Shown: positions 1 to 10,913, counted from the stretch's first letter. The stretch is 64,000 nt of DNA from Neopestalotiopsis rosae (GCA_023078685.1 JALGAS010000009.1:1922001-1986000), one strand, 5' to 3'. The notes: a model not told the origin generated them from the letters alone. Program-made: numbers and translations.

Positions 1-465
1 CCCAAGATCAAATTTGGAGTCAGAACTGGATTGTCCGGACAAGATGTCTACGTCATCAACATAATCAACCACGAGAAACCACCCGCCACTCTCTTTCGCC
101 TTTAGATGTCTTCGTACCAGCTTCCCAGGATTTCCGTTATTGTTTGCCTCGAAACCTCCACATATGCCTGATCAAAAGCCATGCGACTGTACACCGAAAT
201 CTACAAAACAGAGTGGTCTGGTTGGTTATCTTTCAACCCGCATGCAAACTGCAGTGCTACTGTCGTCCTACTATTGACTGCCTAGGCCTAGCACCGCGAG
301 CTTTGGACGGTCTGGTTGTTCGAGGAGTTTTATTTGACATTCTTGAAGTATTCGGTCGCGTTCAGTAAACTTGTGTTTTTGAGGGGAGAAAATGGAAATA
401 CCATTGATGCGTCTCGGTGCTTTCGCTAAGTGGTGATGCGCTTGTGATTCTGCTTGAAGCACAAG
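1..465 (-). pseudogene. NB-ARC-type STAND ATPase fragment, degenerate
   Basis: On the minus strand the segment FTERDRILQECQIKLLEQ, followed by KLAVLGLG, matches the lead-in to the P-loop of fungal NB-ARC/TPR receptors. The P-loop lysine region is then broken by a stop. Homology resumes in other frames (TVALQFACGLKDNQPDHS, then FDQAYVEVSRQ) and reaches a Walker-B-like WFLVVDYVDDVDIL near the window edge. At least two stops and one frame change interrupt it, so it cannot make a full protein. The family normally acts as an intracellular non-self or stress receptor, with an effector domain in front and TPRs behind. The downstream part lies outside the window. Family call is good; exact limits are approximate. 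Confidence 0.65.
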
Positions 466-469
466 CCTT

Positions 470-1600
470 CAGCACAATAAGAAAGGTTGGCAACGTTCAC
501 TAGAGATCGTCCCTTGAAGCAATCAGATGTGCATGATACGACGGCATGCTGTCACTACTTATGGTTGCTTACCAGTTCTTTCACTCTTCGAGTACTGGCT
601 TCATGGAGGAAGCGACGCCTAGTCAGGTAATTTAGCAAAGGGAATGCGGGGGTACGATGAGTGGAAAGTCCTACACTATAGACGGCCTTGGACTCGGCTA
701 TTGCTTATCCCTACGTGTAACTCACATCCCGCTGTCTGTATGTTCGGCGTTTGCAATGGCAGATCAATATTCTTCGAAGATTTTCCTGCGGATATACCTT
801 TGATCGCAGTCTCCTTCAGAGGGTCCTTGTAGCTCCCTCGAATACGATATGACACAAGATCGAGCGCGTCGGCGATATCCTCAGCAGAGGGGTTACGTTT
901 TGGTAGCGAAGCCCCAAGGCGGGAGTCCAGATACTCTCCCGGGCCTTCTGCATCTTCTGTTTATTCAACTCAATTGTCCTCAAAAGTTTGATTCACCTCT
1001 TTTCTTTTCTTTTCTTTCCCTCTTTTCTTTTCTTTCCCTTTCTCATCTCGAGGGGCGTCGCGTGCGTGTATGTGTCTTCAGGAAAAGGAAATGGGCGGAG
1101 GATCATGGAGTGGTGCAGCGAATGCAGTAAATCAGGAGAGGATTTTTTCGAACTACTGAAGCAAGGACATAAGTTGGCAGGGAGAGATTCAACTCGGGCT
1201 CGTCATGAATACAAATGATTCAACACCTCACACAGGTGCCCTAGATCAAACTAACGGTGTTATTACAGTACTGTAACTTTCTTGTCTTCTTCATGTGAGA
1301 CGTATCACCGAGTCCCTGTCACATCTCCGGAATCAGGAAGCATATATGAGCATAGGATTGCTGGTCAACTGTGTCTTTCGCTGAAGGTTCATCCATTTCT
1401 CCCAATCTTACTACTTCGCGAGCTTTCTGTTCTTCTGAGAAGCTATGCGCTTCGGTTGTCTAGTCCCTTTACGAACGAAGTACGGACTAGCTGATTTCGA
1501 GGCTCTCATGGCAGCAATCCTTGACGATTTCCGGACTGAGTTTGTACCTCGACTCTGTGCCATCCTAATTGCTATCCTCCGCGTCGCCAGGCAGCCTTGA
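470..1600. other. No supported gene
   Basis: Only short ORFs without recognisable motifs are present. A pyrimidine tract of TTTTC/TTTCCC units lies at about 1000-1050. The effector domain of the neighbouring NB-ARC wreck could have been here, but I could not read one in any frame. Confidence 0.6.
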
Positions 1601-1654
1601 CTGCCTGTTGGTGGTGGTGATTCTAGCGCAACATGCGGTATCCCGGCACAGAAG

Positions 1655-2665
1655 AGTGTACCAGTAGAATATCCCAGAAGAATATCCCAGCACAGAAGAG
1701 TATCCCAATACAGAAGAGTATCTCGACCACAACCACTCCGCCTCTAACAGTCTAGAGCGGACGTCTTCCCGAAATACGACGACTGAATAGAACATAATTA
1801 TCATTTAAGAATGGCACAATCTCAACGTACTCTTCTGTCCTACTTACATATCTGGGCTACTCTTCTGTGCTTGGATAATCTTCTGTATTGGGATACTCTT
1901 CTGTGATGGGATACTCTCTTGTGATGGGATACTCTTTTGGGATACTCTTCTGTCCTACAGACAACAAGGGTTCTGTTCCGGATTGCGTGTCTCGTTGTCG
2001 TGGAGCTTTCCTGACATTCCTGCCTCTAGTGTACCAAACTGCTGGCGCATGACCATTGCAACGAGAAGGCAGCACAAGCGACGTTGGTGGACCGATCTCG
2101 AGCCTACATAACACTTCCAGCATTGGCTGAAGAACCTCTCTACCCACACCACATTCTGTCTTGAACGAAGCAGGTCATCTACAAATAATTATTTGATCGA
2201 GACATCTTTTTTTAAATCGCCAACTTTCTAGTGTTTGGAAACAGAGCCGCTTCACCCGCCACAAACACGATCATGGCAGTGGTCGAACCAAGTACACCCA
2301 AGAAAAGAGACAGGAGCAACGCCAACCTGACTAAGAGATTGGAAACTTTGACGAATATCGGGAATGCAATTTACGCTCAATACGGAGCAAGGGTATATAT
2401 CTCCATATCCGTGCCGTCGAGAGGCAAAGAATTTCTGTTTCGATCAACTGAGGATGTTGCACCTCTGTTGAAAGACGACATTGTAGGTCAACGGTATTGC
2501 AGACATGAGCATTGGCAGCTGACATATTTGAGAAGGAGTGCCACTACCCAGTCCCCAAGGTGGTTACAGGCACAGACCGCCTGACTTCTACCCCACGGAA
2601 GTCCTTCCGATGAGGCGACTCACAACAGGAGAGACTGGTTATCCTTGTAGGTTACCGAAATTCTG
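1655..2665 (+). repeat. Palindromic repeat element, copy 1 (left arm truncated)
   Basis: Order on the plus strand: array of ACAGAAGAGTATCCCA-type units (1655-1720), unique core (about 1722-1850), array in the opposite orientation (GGATACTCTTCTGT, about 1855-1960), spacer starting CCGGATTGCGTGT (about 1975-2270), then a small ORF (2273-2584) and a 3' tail. The same modules in the same order recur near 33.0-33.8, 45.2-46.6 and 62.8-64.0 kb. In the 45-kb copy both arms are visible, showing that the element is a large inverted repeat around the core. Here the left arm stops within the array. Confidence 0.75.
2273..2584 (+). CDS. Small repeat-borne protein, weakly MADS-like, copy 1
   Basis: A 103-codon ORF starting at ATCATGG inside the palindromic element; the frame remains open upstream but this ATG is shared by all copies. 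The N-terminus is basic (PSTPKKRDRSNANL), followed by KRLETLTNIGNAIYAQYGARVYISISV. The spacing of KR..TL....IHAQYGA.VYI resembles the DNA-binding helix and first strand of SRF/MADS domains in small fungal MADS-like proteins. This is pattern recognition, not a demonstrated homology. The copy at 23280 is also open and differs by scattered substitutions; the copy at 45361 is interrupted. Preservation in two copies hints at recent coding use. Confidence 0.45.
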   Translation: MAVVEPSTPKKRDRSNANLTKRLETLTNIGNAIYAQYGARVYISISVPSRGKEFLFRSTEDVAPLLKDDIVGQRYCRHEHWQLTYLRRSATTQSPRWLQAQTA

Positions 2666-2969
2666 GCTTGTCTGAAGGCTGCTAACCTGCTGCAACTTTG
2701 GGAAACTTTCTTCGCCAGAGTAATGCCACCGTAATTCCTCCGGTGAAAAGTCTAGAAAGATTGATTGTGCGCAAATGTGCTGAAGTCTTTGAGACTCATT
2801 TCCGTTCTGGACAACTTGATATTGGCTTGCCCCTACAGTAGAAGGGATATGTTTGATGGCGACTGATGGAACGGAGGTATCTAGTCGTCGAAGAGAGTGA
2901 GCGTCTTGATCTTACTAGCAGTCAGCCTTCGTATTCTTGGTTAAACACTACTGAGAATATGCAACGTTT

Positions 2970-4503
2970 CTAAGCTAAGAACAAATTAGAAGTAGAGGGA
3001 CCCGGCGTACATAGTGGTGTCTTCGTGCCCTTAAAATCCTGAAGCTTGAGACCAACTATTGCACCGTTCGTGATGGCCATTTTCGATCGGATAATGGACT
3101 GCAGATTGCACGCATGTTCGTTGTAGGACGACGACGTGAAAAGTCCGATGGAGGGTACCGCTCGCCACCGAGGCGACGGTATTTCGAGCGTGGCTTCAGT
3201 TGCTGATTCAAAACTAAAAGCATCAAGCGAAGAATCTGAATCCACATCAAGCATTCCCTTTTGATGCATCCCTTTCATAAGTGCTCCCAGCAATATCGAT
3301 GAACATTCGAACGAACAACCCTCTCGCCCATCGCGAAGATCTCCGAGAAGGGCCTGAAGAATTGTGAAAATTTGCTTGGTGGATTCCCGTTTCCTATCAT
3401 CGATGGCATCTAACCCACGATTAGCGCGGCAACGACCATGCTATAATTTAACTTGCTTACGGACAAGGTTTCCCAGGATGGGAAGATCCATAGTACATAG
3501 CTGTCCTTTCATTGTTCGCAAAGCAGTTCTCGTAACATTTTCGAAGATGTCTGCTTCGCAGAAGACCCATGACACGTGGAGCCATAAAACAAGCTCTGTG
3601 CCGTATGTTGTAGGCAACGGCCACTTCAACCTTGTAATCCACATCTCTACAGCAAGCTCAACTACTTCATGGCAGTTGTAGTAATCAACCAGAACTGCAA
3701 TCTTCGCGAGTGTCTCCAAATCTATTGACCTAGGAATACTTCGAATGCGACCATGAACGACATTCATGAGGATTATGAATGCATTTGCATCCCAATCTTC
3801 CACTTTGATCGAATACTTATCCTCTGATCGTATCGTACTTTCTTGCCAACAGCCGGTCAACATCGTTTTGAAATTCGGTGAAGCCAGAATCAAGTGTCTT
3901 GAGGAAAGCCTCAAGTATATGTCTTGCTGTTTCTCGCATTTCATTCTCAAGGGCACAGACATCAAGGTTGATTGACTCGCTGCAACATCTAGATTAGACT
4001 CCGCAATCAAGCATTCCGCCGAACATTCCGGTTGAGTCGGCACCCCAGTGCTTTCATCCTCATCGGTGGTATCTGGCATTTGTACGGCGAGCTCGACATC
4101 AGGCGTGGGATCGCTTCGACCATCCTGCTCGTTGAATGGTCCGGTCGTAGAATGCGTCGATGCTTCTGATTCCAATTCGAAGGCTACAGTCGAGATAGAT
4201 GGATCCAATGCTAAGCAGCATCAGCTATTAATTCAGTACAATGCCGGCTAGGAGAGCAGACTAACGCTCGTGCTGTCGTATACTCTTCTTCTTCTTCTTC
4301 TTCTTTTTCTTATTCCGAATTCTCAATGGACTTTCCTCAGAATCAAACGCGTTGGACTGTATCGAAGTGTCGGCTGTCCGGAATGTTGTGGAAGAAGAGT
4401 TATTTTCGTCAATGTCAGTCCAAACCGCAAATGGTCTGTTCGGATTGGATAAAATCAAGGTGACATCCCCATGAGGATCGATATCGTAGCATGGTTCGTT
4501 CAT
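2970..4503 (-). CDS. BTB/POZ domain protein, left-arm copy
   Basis: Three exons (4503-4266, 4210-3461, 3409-2970) give 475 residues. Intron 1 is 55 nt (GTTAGT...TTAG); intron 2 is 51 nt (GTAAGC, CTAAT branch, TTAG) and removes an in-frame stop. I start at the ATG giving MNEPCYDIDPHGD because the longer ORF begins only with TTG. The N-terminus (DIDPHGDVTLILSNPNRPFAVW) and the core (LSSRHLILASPNFKTMLTG, VEDWDANAF, LAKIAVLVDYYNCHEVVELA) are typical of fungal BTB proteins. The C-terminus has the family motif GREGCSFECSS..LLGALMKGMH. A lysine run of nine residues sits between the two parts. BTB proteins usually bridge substrates to cullin-3 or to transcription factors; the partner here is unknown. 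Its twin lies at 20032. Confidence 0.85.
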
Positions 4504-4559
4504 GATTTTGGTAGCATAGCACGTATGGACGGCCAAGGGATGATGAATGAATGACCAGC

Positions 4560-5210
4560 TCTGCCGTAGTCACAAATCAGAGATGCGCGGCGATGTTTGC
4601 GAACAATGAGCATCAAGAATGCGCAGACGATGTGCGTGGGAGGTCGGCGGGGGGTGCACAAGAGACCTAATATTCATTCACCCAAGTGTCTATTCTGCTG
4701 TAGGCTTAGCTCTAGACTGTGCAATTCGAAAAGCCGGGGTCAAGGTACATCATTTGCGGGGTTTGGGTCCCCAACTCAGTCTTCACTTGCATTCGGTGGG
4801 GTCCGCTTATCAGGTTCCAGCGGATAGCAATAGGAAAAGTTATGTTCTCTAAAGGTTTCCCCAAGGAATGAAATGAATATCTTGAGTCGAACGTTGGTAA
4901 ATTAACATTTTGACCACAATCGCATTCGTGTACAGTATTGTATAAGTGTATTGTAATTCAGCGCAATACTCACGACCGTAACAATTGCCGAAGTGGAGCT
5001 CGCGTGACAAATCCGAGACAGAAAAAGAAAAATTGCATGCAACGGATCATGATGGCAAAAATGCAGCGCATTTCGCTCGGGACTAGGCAGCGAGGCATCT
5101 CTACGGCATGACTGTGGATATGCTGTGTCTAACTCCGTATCTATCCACCATTCTCACCATTCATAATACTGAAGTAGAAACCTACCTTGATCACGCTGAG
5201 CACCACGACC
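4560..5210. other. Intergenic part of left arm with short dispersed repeat
   Basis: No gene. A copy of the short dispersed repeat (AAGCCGGGGTCAAGG ... GGTTTGGGTCC, about 4729-4785) lies here; its mirror is at about 19745-19805. This is the most diverged part of the inverted duplication, with many substitutions and small indels between arms. Confidence 0.6.
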
Positions 5211-5741
5211 ATGGTTACTGTGCCTGAGAACGACGACTTGATTTATATGGGCACGTTCCCAACGCGATGCAGAGATTCTGGCAGTAAATCTCGCCAACCT
5301 CGGAGCAGACGCGAAACAGTGGTGGTCTCAGAAGGTCTACCAAAAGCCCGCAAACAATCAAAACAAGTCTCGCAATCGAAGAGTGTTTCTCGTCGTTCGC
5401 CTCAAACTGGAGGAGTCCGGCGAACCTCAAAGACCTCGCGCCGACCGCAAGCGAAGCATCATGCTTTCATTCCCAGTCAAGTTGTTCAAGAGCCCGTAGA
5501 GGTCGGCCAACTCAGAATATCAGGCAACACCAAACAAACATTGATAGTGTACGCGTACTTCGATGAGTATAGCCGCTTTCGCTACCAGACTGGTGGGACT
5601 GCCAAACGCCGAAATGTCTCGCACAAGGACATTGCGTACAACAAACGATTTCATGGCTGCACACAAAGGCAAGTCTGCGACAAAGTGCTGCGCATTCTCA
5701 GTGCGCAGTTTGGTCCGTGTCTTGACGATGGTGAGGTCTAA
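5211..5741 (+). CDS. Unknown 176-residue basic protein, left-arm copy
   Basis: The ATG at 5211 has a strong context (ACCATGG) and is conserved in the mirror copy; the ORF upstream of it begins only with TTG. The first ~85 residues are low-complexity and rich in Arg, Lys, Ser and Gln (SRQPRSRRETV, RKQSKQVSQSKSVSRR). The last ~95 look folded (VGQLRISGNTKQTLIVYAYF, YNKRFHGCTQRQVCDKVLRI). The two copies differ at about 7 residues, all in the disordered part, while the C-terminal ~95 are identical. I do not recognise a family. It is transcribed divergently from the BTB gene, about 700 bp away. A nuclear or nucleic-acid-binding role would fit the basic tail, but that is a guess. Confidence 0.6.
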   Translation: MVTVPENDDLIYMGTFPTRCRDSGSKSRQPRSRRETVVVSEGLPKARKQSKQVSQSKSVSRRSPQTGGVRRTSKTSRRPQAKHHAFIPSQVVQEPVEVGQLRISGNTKQTLIVYAYFDEYSRFRYQTGGTAKRRNVSHKDIAYNKRFHGCTQRQVCDKVLRILSAQFGPCLDDGEV

Positions 5742-6911
5742 AAGCAGCAAAAGAAATTGAGACGGCGAATAGGCAGTGTGCACGCACGCTGACTTATGTC
5801 AATCAGATGATTGCATGGAAGAAATGAAGTGCTCGGGTTGCGGATACCGGTATGTGTCTCAGGCAATGATTGTAGTGTCCGTTGGAGGGCAGTGGACATC
5901 CAAGAGGGCGTCTTGGGTTACGAGGAGTATGGGAGCTTGACTTGACTTTTCAGTGCGTTAGCTTGATGTGAAGCAATTTTTATATAAGTTGCGTAGATTA
6001 TTCATCCGGAAGATAATATGAGTGTGCCTGCGATACTTCTTTAGACTTGTGTCGTTATGTACTGTATTTAGAAGGCCAGTTCTATTGGTAGCATTCGATT
6101 AAAGTGACTCAGGTATAACGAGTGCGAATAGCGAGCGCGAGTCATTGGAGTCTGGGGTCATCAGCGCACAAACTGCTTACGATACTTCGAAGACGCCCAG
6201 GTGGGGCCTCGCTGGCCATATGCACGTGCACGCTATTTTCGAGTCATAAGCAAATATGGAGATCCTTCGACCGTGGGAATTTTGCCGGTTCAAAGAAAAC
6301 AATCACAGTATTGTCATCAGTTATTCAGCCTTTATGGTGGGCAAACGCCCCACTTGGAAGAATACGTGGAATAGGAGGAATGACAGAGTTACATATGTAA
6401 GTGATGACCGAGCCTGGCATGCAGCACAAAATACTATGTTTGCATTGAGTAATCAGCAACATGCTAGGTCCTGGTAAGTAGGGAGAGCTGACGCAACTCT
6501 TTACATGGGTGACCAGTCTCCCTAGCCCTTGCATCCGACCGAGCAGGGACAACGTCGAGGTTTTTTTTCTCTTCGTTGACTAGTGAGTGTGTGGGTTACT
6601 GTAGTCATCTGTACCCGGACTAGAGAACTAGAGCCAGGAACGGATCGATCTTTGCGCTCTAATTCAGGTCGTGCTACTGTACTTCTGGTGGAGCCATGTT
6701 TGTTTCTGGGCACCATTTCAGCCCTTGCTGCTCAGATCCAGAATCGCATGCAATGTTTTGCTGTATAAGACAGAAATGAGAAATGGCATTGGCAGGGTAT
6801 CGATAGCCCTTGGAGCTGCAATTGGCGTGGCTTTGACGGGACCAGTCCTAACAGTGGTTGATTTCGGCTCCGTCGGCAAGCAGTCGGCGCAGACTCCAGG
6901 AAATTGAGTAG
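5742..6911. other. Gene-poor inner end of left arm, nearly identical to its mirror
   Basis: Only ORFs with non-ATG starts or below 80 codons are open here (for example 6122-6400), none with recognisable motifs. Yet the sequence is almost unchanged relative to 17607-18780, including non-coding stretches. A short T-run near 6561 differs between arms. Confidence 0.6.
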
Positions 6912-7390
6912 AGGCGCCGGAGTCGGTCGAATTCACCCACAAAATGCTCGAGATTCGGTCTCTAGCAGGGATGTATTACATAAGGGACTGTCGGCTTGTG
7001 TAACCAATCAGCCTTGTGTCCGGATATGCCACTCTGAACGGCAATGAATCTGTTCGAATGCCTAGTTATTTAGTGGCTGTGATTAGCCTGTTCAATATGC
7101 CATACACTAGAACGTTCGTTCCAAGTGAATACCTTAGGCGCTTCCCGGCCGCAAAAATATCCCCACTGAGCTATTGCGCGGGATGCACCCGCGCGCCTGT
7201 AAATACGCCACGATTGCTAGTCATTACGCAGGTGCGGACTTCTCTGGCGCATCCTTTGAAACGCTCTCGACTCCTTCCTCGATCGCTTCTCGTCGCCATG
7301 GTCCAAATTCAAGCCAAAATTGCCACTAGCGGGTGCACAACTTATCAACTGAGCGGGGTCAGGGTTTCGATAGGGGCTTCGATATGCTGT
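6912..7390. other. Spacer segment related to 12.61-12.83 kb
   Basis: No gene. The first ~60 bases (GAGGCGCCGGAGTCGG ... CTCTAGCAG) resemble 12625-12690, and a later stretch (TATTTAGTGGCTGTGATTA) resembles about 12785-12805. The inner breakpoint of the inverted duplication lies inside this similarity. Confidence 0.5.
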
Positions 7391-7395
7391 AGTTA

Positions 7396-8073
7396 ATGAT
7401 GAACAGGACAACAGAGCGTTCCAGCAACTCACAACACCACCAGATCGATCCGAGTGAAGGGAGAGGCGAATTATCAAAGAGACGAAGAACCGTGCTCAAA
7501 CGAAACGACTTCCTTACGGTACATATTCATGCCCGAGCGTATTTCAAAGAAGCTGCCATACGAATCACATGTCCACGAGAGATCGACAAGATGCCAGCGA
7601 TATTTGACCACATACTCGACCCAGACGGTGACATGAAATTGATACTCAGGGATCCCGACAAACAATTTGCCCCGTGGCCTGAATGGCAATCTACTATATT
7701 CAACAGATTGGGATGTTTCGAGGACGGTGCGCAATCGAACCCTTTACCGGAAAACACTATGAACGACCGTGTTTTACCCTCTGAAGATACAAGATCAGAA
7801 GAACTCCATCTCAGGCAGGACGATGCCCTGTCTCACGGGATCGAAGCACCGGTCACATTCCGTATTTCGTCGCGGCACTTGAAATCGTCTCTCGAGAGAC
7901 GTTTAATCAAGTTTTGCCTGGCCGAAAGGCATTGCAAGCTTCACGATCTATTTCCGATAGCCGGAGCTAGGATTCCTGAAACCTGTTTGCAGGTTGTCGA
8001 TCCACAAATGGAGTTCGTCGGCTCGACGATGAGATCCGGCACCAGCGAAGTGGTATGGGATATGCAAATCTAA
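7396..8073 (+). pseudogene. BTB protein fragment (N-terminal part only)
   Basis: The ORF contains DHILDPDGDMKLILRDP followed by FAPWPEW, the same N-terminal signature as the BTB genes in the arms, and later VTFRISSRHLKSS, the start of the BTB fold. After that the expected P.F..ML.G segment is missing and the reading frame runs into unrelated sequence to a stop at 8073. Either ATG 7396 or ATG 7591 (MPAIFDHI) could start it; the signature directly follows the second. No C-terminal BTB motif was found downstream. I read it as a truncated paralogue. Confidence 0.6.
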
Positions 8074-8106
8074 ACGCCCAGCTGATGTCGCATATTGTCC
8101 GATAAT

Positions 8107-10913
8107 TTACGGGAGGCCCATTTGTATGCTCTCGAGAAGCGCTTTAACCACCTCTGTGTGTCCATTCTCGGCCGCCCACAAGAGCGGCGTCTTACCGGTA
8201 CTGTCTCTTGCATCATGGTTTGTTTTCTTCCATATCGCAGATAAAACATCTTTAAGTCCAAAAATGGCTGCTAGGTGTGTTGATTTCATCCCCACGGGTG
8301 CTCTTTGACTGTATCCCCGATAAAGCCGCTGCCGGTCAGTAAAATATGCTTGAACTGACGCATCGATGTGTCCTGCTTTTTGGAGAAATCCAAGCACCGC
8401 TTGGTTGTCAGGAGCTTCTCGAGCATGGTAACCCCAATAAGAAGCCGCGTATTAAAAGAATCGGTGTTCCTGGAGACAGTCCTCAAACTCCTGATCGCTC
8501 CGGCAGCGCCCATTAGCAAAAACGTCGAATGAGAGATACGTAGTGCATGTTGCTGCCAATGCCAAATGCGCTGCAGGAAACCAGCTGTCTCGCGTGCTTT
8601 CAAGGTATGTTTGTGTTGTATAATGCACCAAACGAACAACACTGCTCGCTTCATCGATTGTAACCAATCCTGCGCAGAGTGAAACCATGTAATCTACTTG
8701 CGTTATGTTGTCCTTTTTCAGCGTTGTTTTACCAATCTCAACGGCAATCGCATGCTTCAGCTCTGTCTTGGTGAGTGGTCGTGGTGCACATGTGATCCAT
8801 GCCAACACCTGCTTCGCACGCTTAGCTTGATCGTCGGACTGGCTATCGATTCGATCCATTGCACCTTCATACGCATTGTTATATACAGCCTCGTAACCTT
8901 TCGAGGCGCTTCCAGTTTGCAGTGCTTCGCGCAAACTACTAACATTATCTTTGTGCATAAGATTATTGCAATAGAGCTCGGCAAGCAGAAACCTTGTTAA
9001 TTAGCATAGCTCGACCGATACGTTTACGATAAACTTACATTCCATCCACTTTCCGACTAATAGTCCGCGTGATCTCGTCTTGTAGGAAACCGTTTGTCAT
9101 ATCCATATCCCTAAGAATACGTGATACAGCGCTTTTCAGATATCTGTTGAGATCTTCTTCACTGGCTCGTATCTCAATTCTCAAGCTACTCAAGAATTCC
9201 TTTTCAATGTTGTATATAGGCCGAGACGTCGCAAAAATACTAACGCTTTGCCGAGCCTGAAGATCGAAGAGTTGGAGGAGGAATCGCGCTCTACAATCAT
9301 CTATTACCTGGCATTCGTCCAGCGCATCGACAATTATAAAAGTATTGGCGAATGTCGCAGTCACAGTCCGAAGTGCTGTGGAGATCTCTTCAAAAGTCGG
9401 TCTGCTTCGTTTCTTTTCATGTTTCTCATGGAGCTCATACAGAACCGGCGGCAGTGAGGGGCTATTGCGGGCTAATTGTTTCAGCAAGCTAGACATGAGA
9501 TGCTCAAGCCTTTGCTCCGCCTGACGGTTGAAACTGCAGTAGATATAGACCACTACAGTGGTAAGATCGGTAGAAAAGCGACTTTCAAGATTGTCGATAA
9601 CGATGGACGAGAGAATTGTTTTGCCAGCCCCAGGTTGCCGGGACAAAATAGTCTTTGTCCAGGCTCTTTTACCCACTTTTGGTATATTTCGCAGTCGAGA
9701 AGCCACTGCCCTGTGCCAGGCTGCCGTCTTTGCTGAGTATCAGAGTGTTCCAGGCCGAAATCGACAGGAGTGAGCCAGTCCAACACTTTGCGATCCGCTT
9801 CACCTTCAAGGATGAGTCTAGTCTGTACAACTTGAGATTTTGTTTCAGACAGGTCATTAGACACTATATTGCAACGATGAAGTTTTAGTTATAGCACGCA
9901 AAAACTGTCCGATATTACTCGCCTTTAGCCAATAAATTCCTCGCGATTTCCTCTCGATTGACCTCTTGTGGCTGGATATAACCCAAGAGCTCTTTCGCAA
10001 ATGCTGCCGCAACAGCAGCGGCGTGTTCTTGCCACGCCTTATTTTTGTGCGAGTCGGCGTAGTCACAGATTCCTCGAATCACAATACACGGGAAGTTATC
10101 CATCAGTCCCGCAGCCTCCATCTCCACACATAGGACGTTCATGCCCATCTCTTTCGACAACTGATCCCTTACCCTGGCATCTTTAACCACCTGATTGACC
10201 GATGCGATCAGCCCATAGTGCACGCGCATATCTCGTGGCTTCCGGTTTACTGTCTGTGTATTATCGCAATACCGGCAGTCCTCTTCAGCGTCGTCCTCCG
10301 ATGCATCCTCCTCTTCCTCTGAGGCATCTGAATGCTGCTTTTCCACATGGCCATAGCTTGCCTTGAACAGTATGTCTTGTAGGGTATCCGATCGCAGGTA
10401 CTGCGGCACTAGTTGCGGCCAATCTTGCTTCATCTTATCTAGATATCATGGAATCCTAGTGCCATTTATCTCGGTATCCGACTCCAGCGTCGTCAAAGCG
10501 GACAAAAGCAGACTTGGATTGTTGAACGCGCCCGTTCGTCGGAATATCCTACCTTGCTCGGCCTTACCCACGTCCCCTTGCACAACGCTAGGAAATTAAT
10601 CAGCAGGAACGCTGACAACTACATCCCAAAGCTGTACTATGAGCGGGACACCGCTGCCGATGCCGGCCACCAGCCCCAACCGAACGGCTGGAAAGGCATT
10701 CAATTTGTGGGCGCAACGGCTGCAGCTGAATTGGTGCCGATTTTTGCCTTTCGGCAAGCATGCAACTGCGATATTGTGGCGACAAATTGAGCCAAGCGTG
10801 TAGGAGGAGTTCGGGTCTTGAGGTGGTTTATTGAGGTTCGGGTGTCGTACGTCGAGCATTGCGATTGCGGCCGTCGTTGGGCCGGGCACAAGCCCATCCG
10901 ACGGTATAGGCAT
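8107..10913 (-). pseudogene. PNP-NACHT-ankyrin STAND receptor, frameshifted
   Basis: Domains run right to left. A nucleoside phosphorylase-like N-terminus (YTLGSICRHNIAVACLP, then VRLGLVAGIGSGVPLI, 10596-10850) requires two frame changes. Its C-terminal half is open (10433-9915; [32 protein letters not shown]). Then follow the linker RRQPGTGQWLLD and a NACHT whose Walker A (PGAGKTILS) is split from the linker by an indel near 9650. Walker B is IIVDALDEC. A winged-helix region (LVTIDEASSVVRLVHYTTQ) is followed by about one ankyrin repeat (GKTPLLWAAENGHTEVVKALLE) before truncation. Intact relatives sense non-self and trigger incompatibility or cell death. Several lesions make this copy dead. 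It lies in the spacer of the inverted duplication. Confidence 0.8.

Larger units (their letters stand above)
2690..6911 (+). repeat. Left arm of a 4.2-kb inverted duplication
   Basis: This segment is the reverse complement of 17607-21845. The outer edge begins near TGCAACTTTGGG (2691) and pairs with CCCAAAATTGCA ending near 21845. The inner edge ends at GGAAATTGAGTAG (6911) and pairs with CTACTCAATTTCC at 17607. Each arm carries one BTB gene and one 176-codon gene with introns and frames conserved. Similarity is uneven: the inner ~1.5 kb is almost identical, the BTB gene product about 94% identical, and the stretch 4.55-5.08 kb much more diverged. It is a segmental duplication with genes rather than a simple transposon terminal repeat. 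Confidence 0.92.

Noticed and set aside
1655..2147. 18-bp arrays considered as a CRISPR array
   Set aside because: Units are contiguous and degenerate, without unique spacers, and the genome is fungal.
6122..6400. 92-codon frame conserved in both arms (mirror 18125-18403)
   Set aside because: It begins with GTG, has no motifs, and is conserved no more than the surrounding non-coding sequence.
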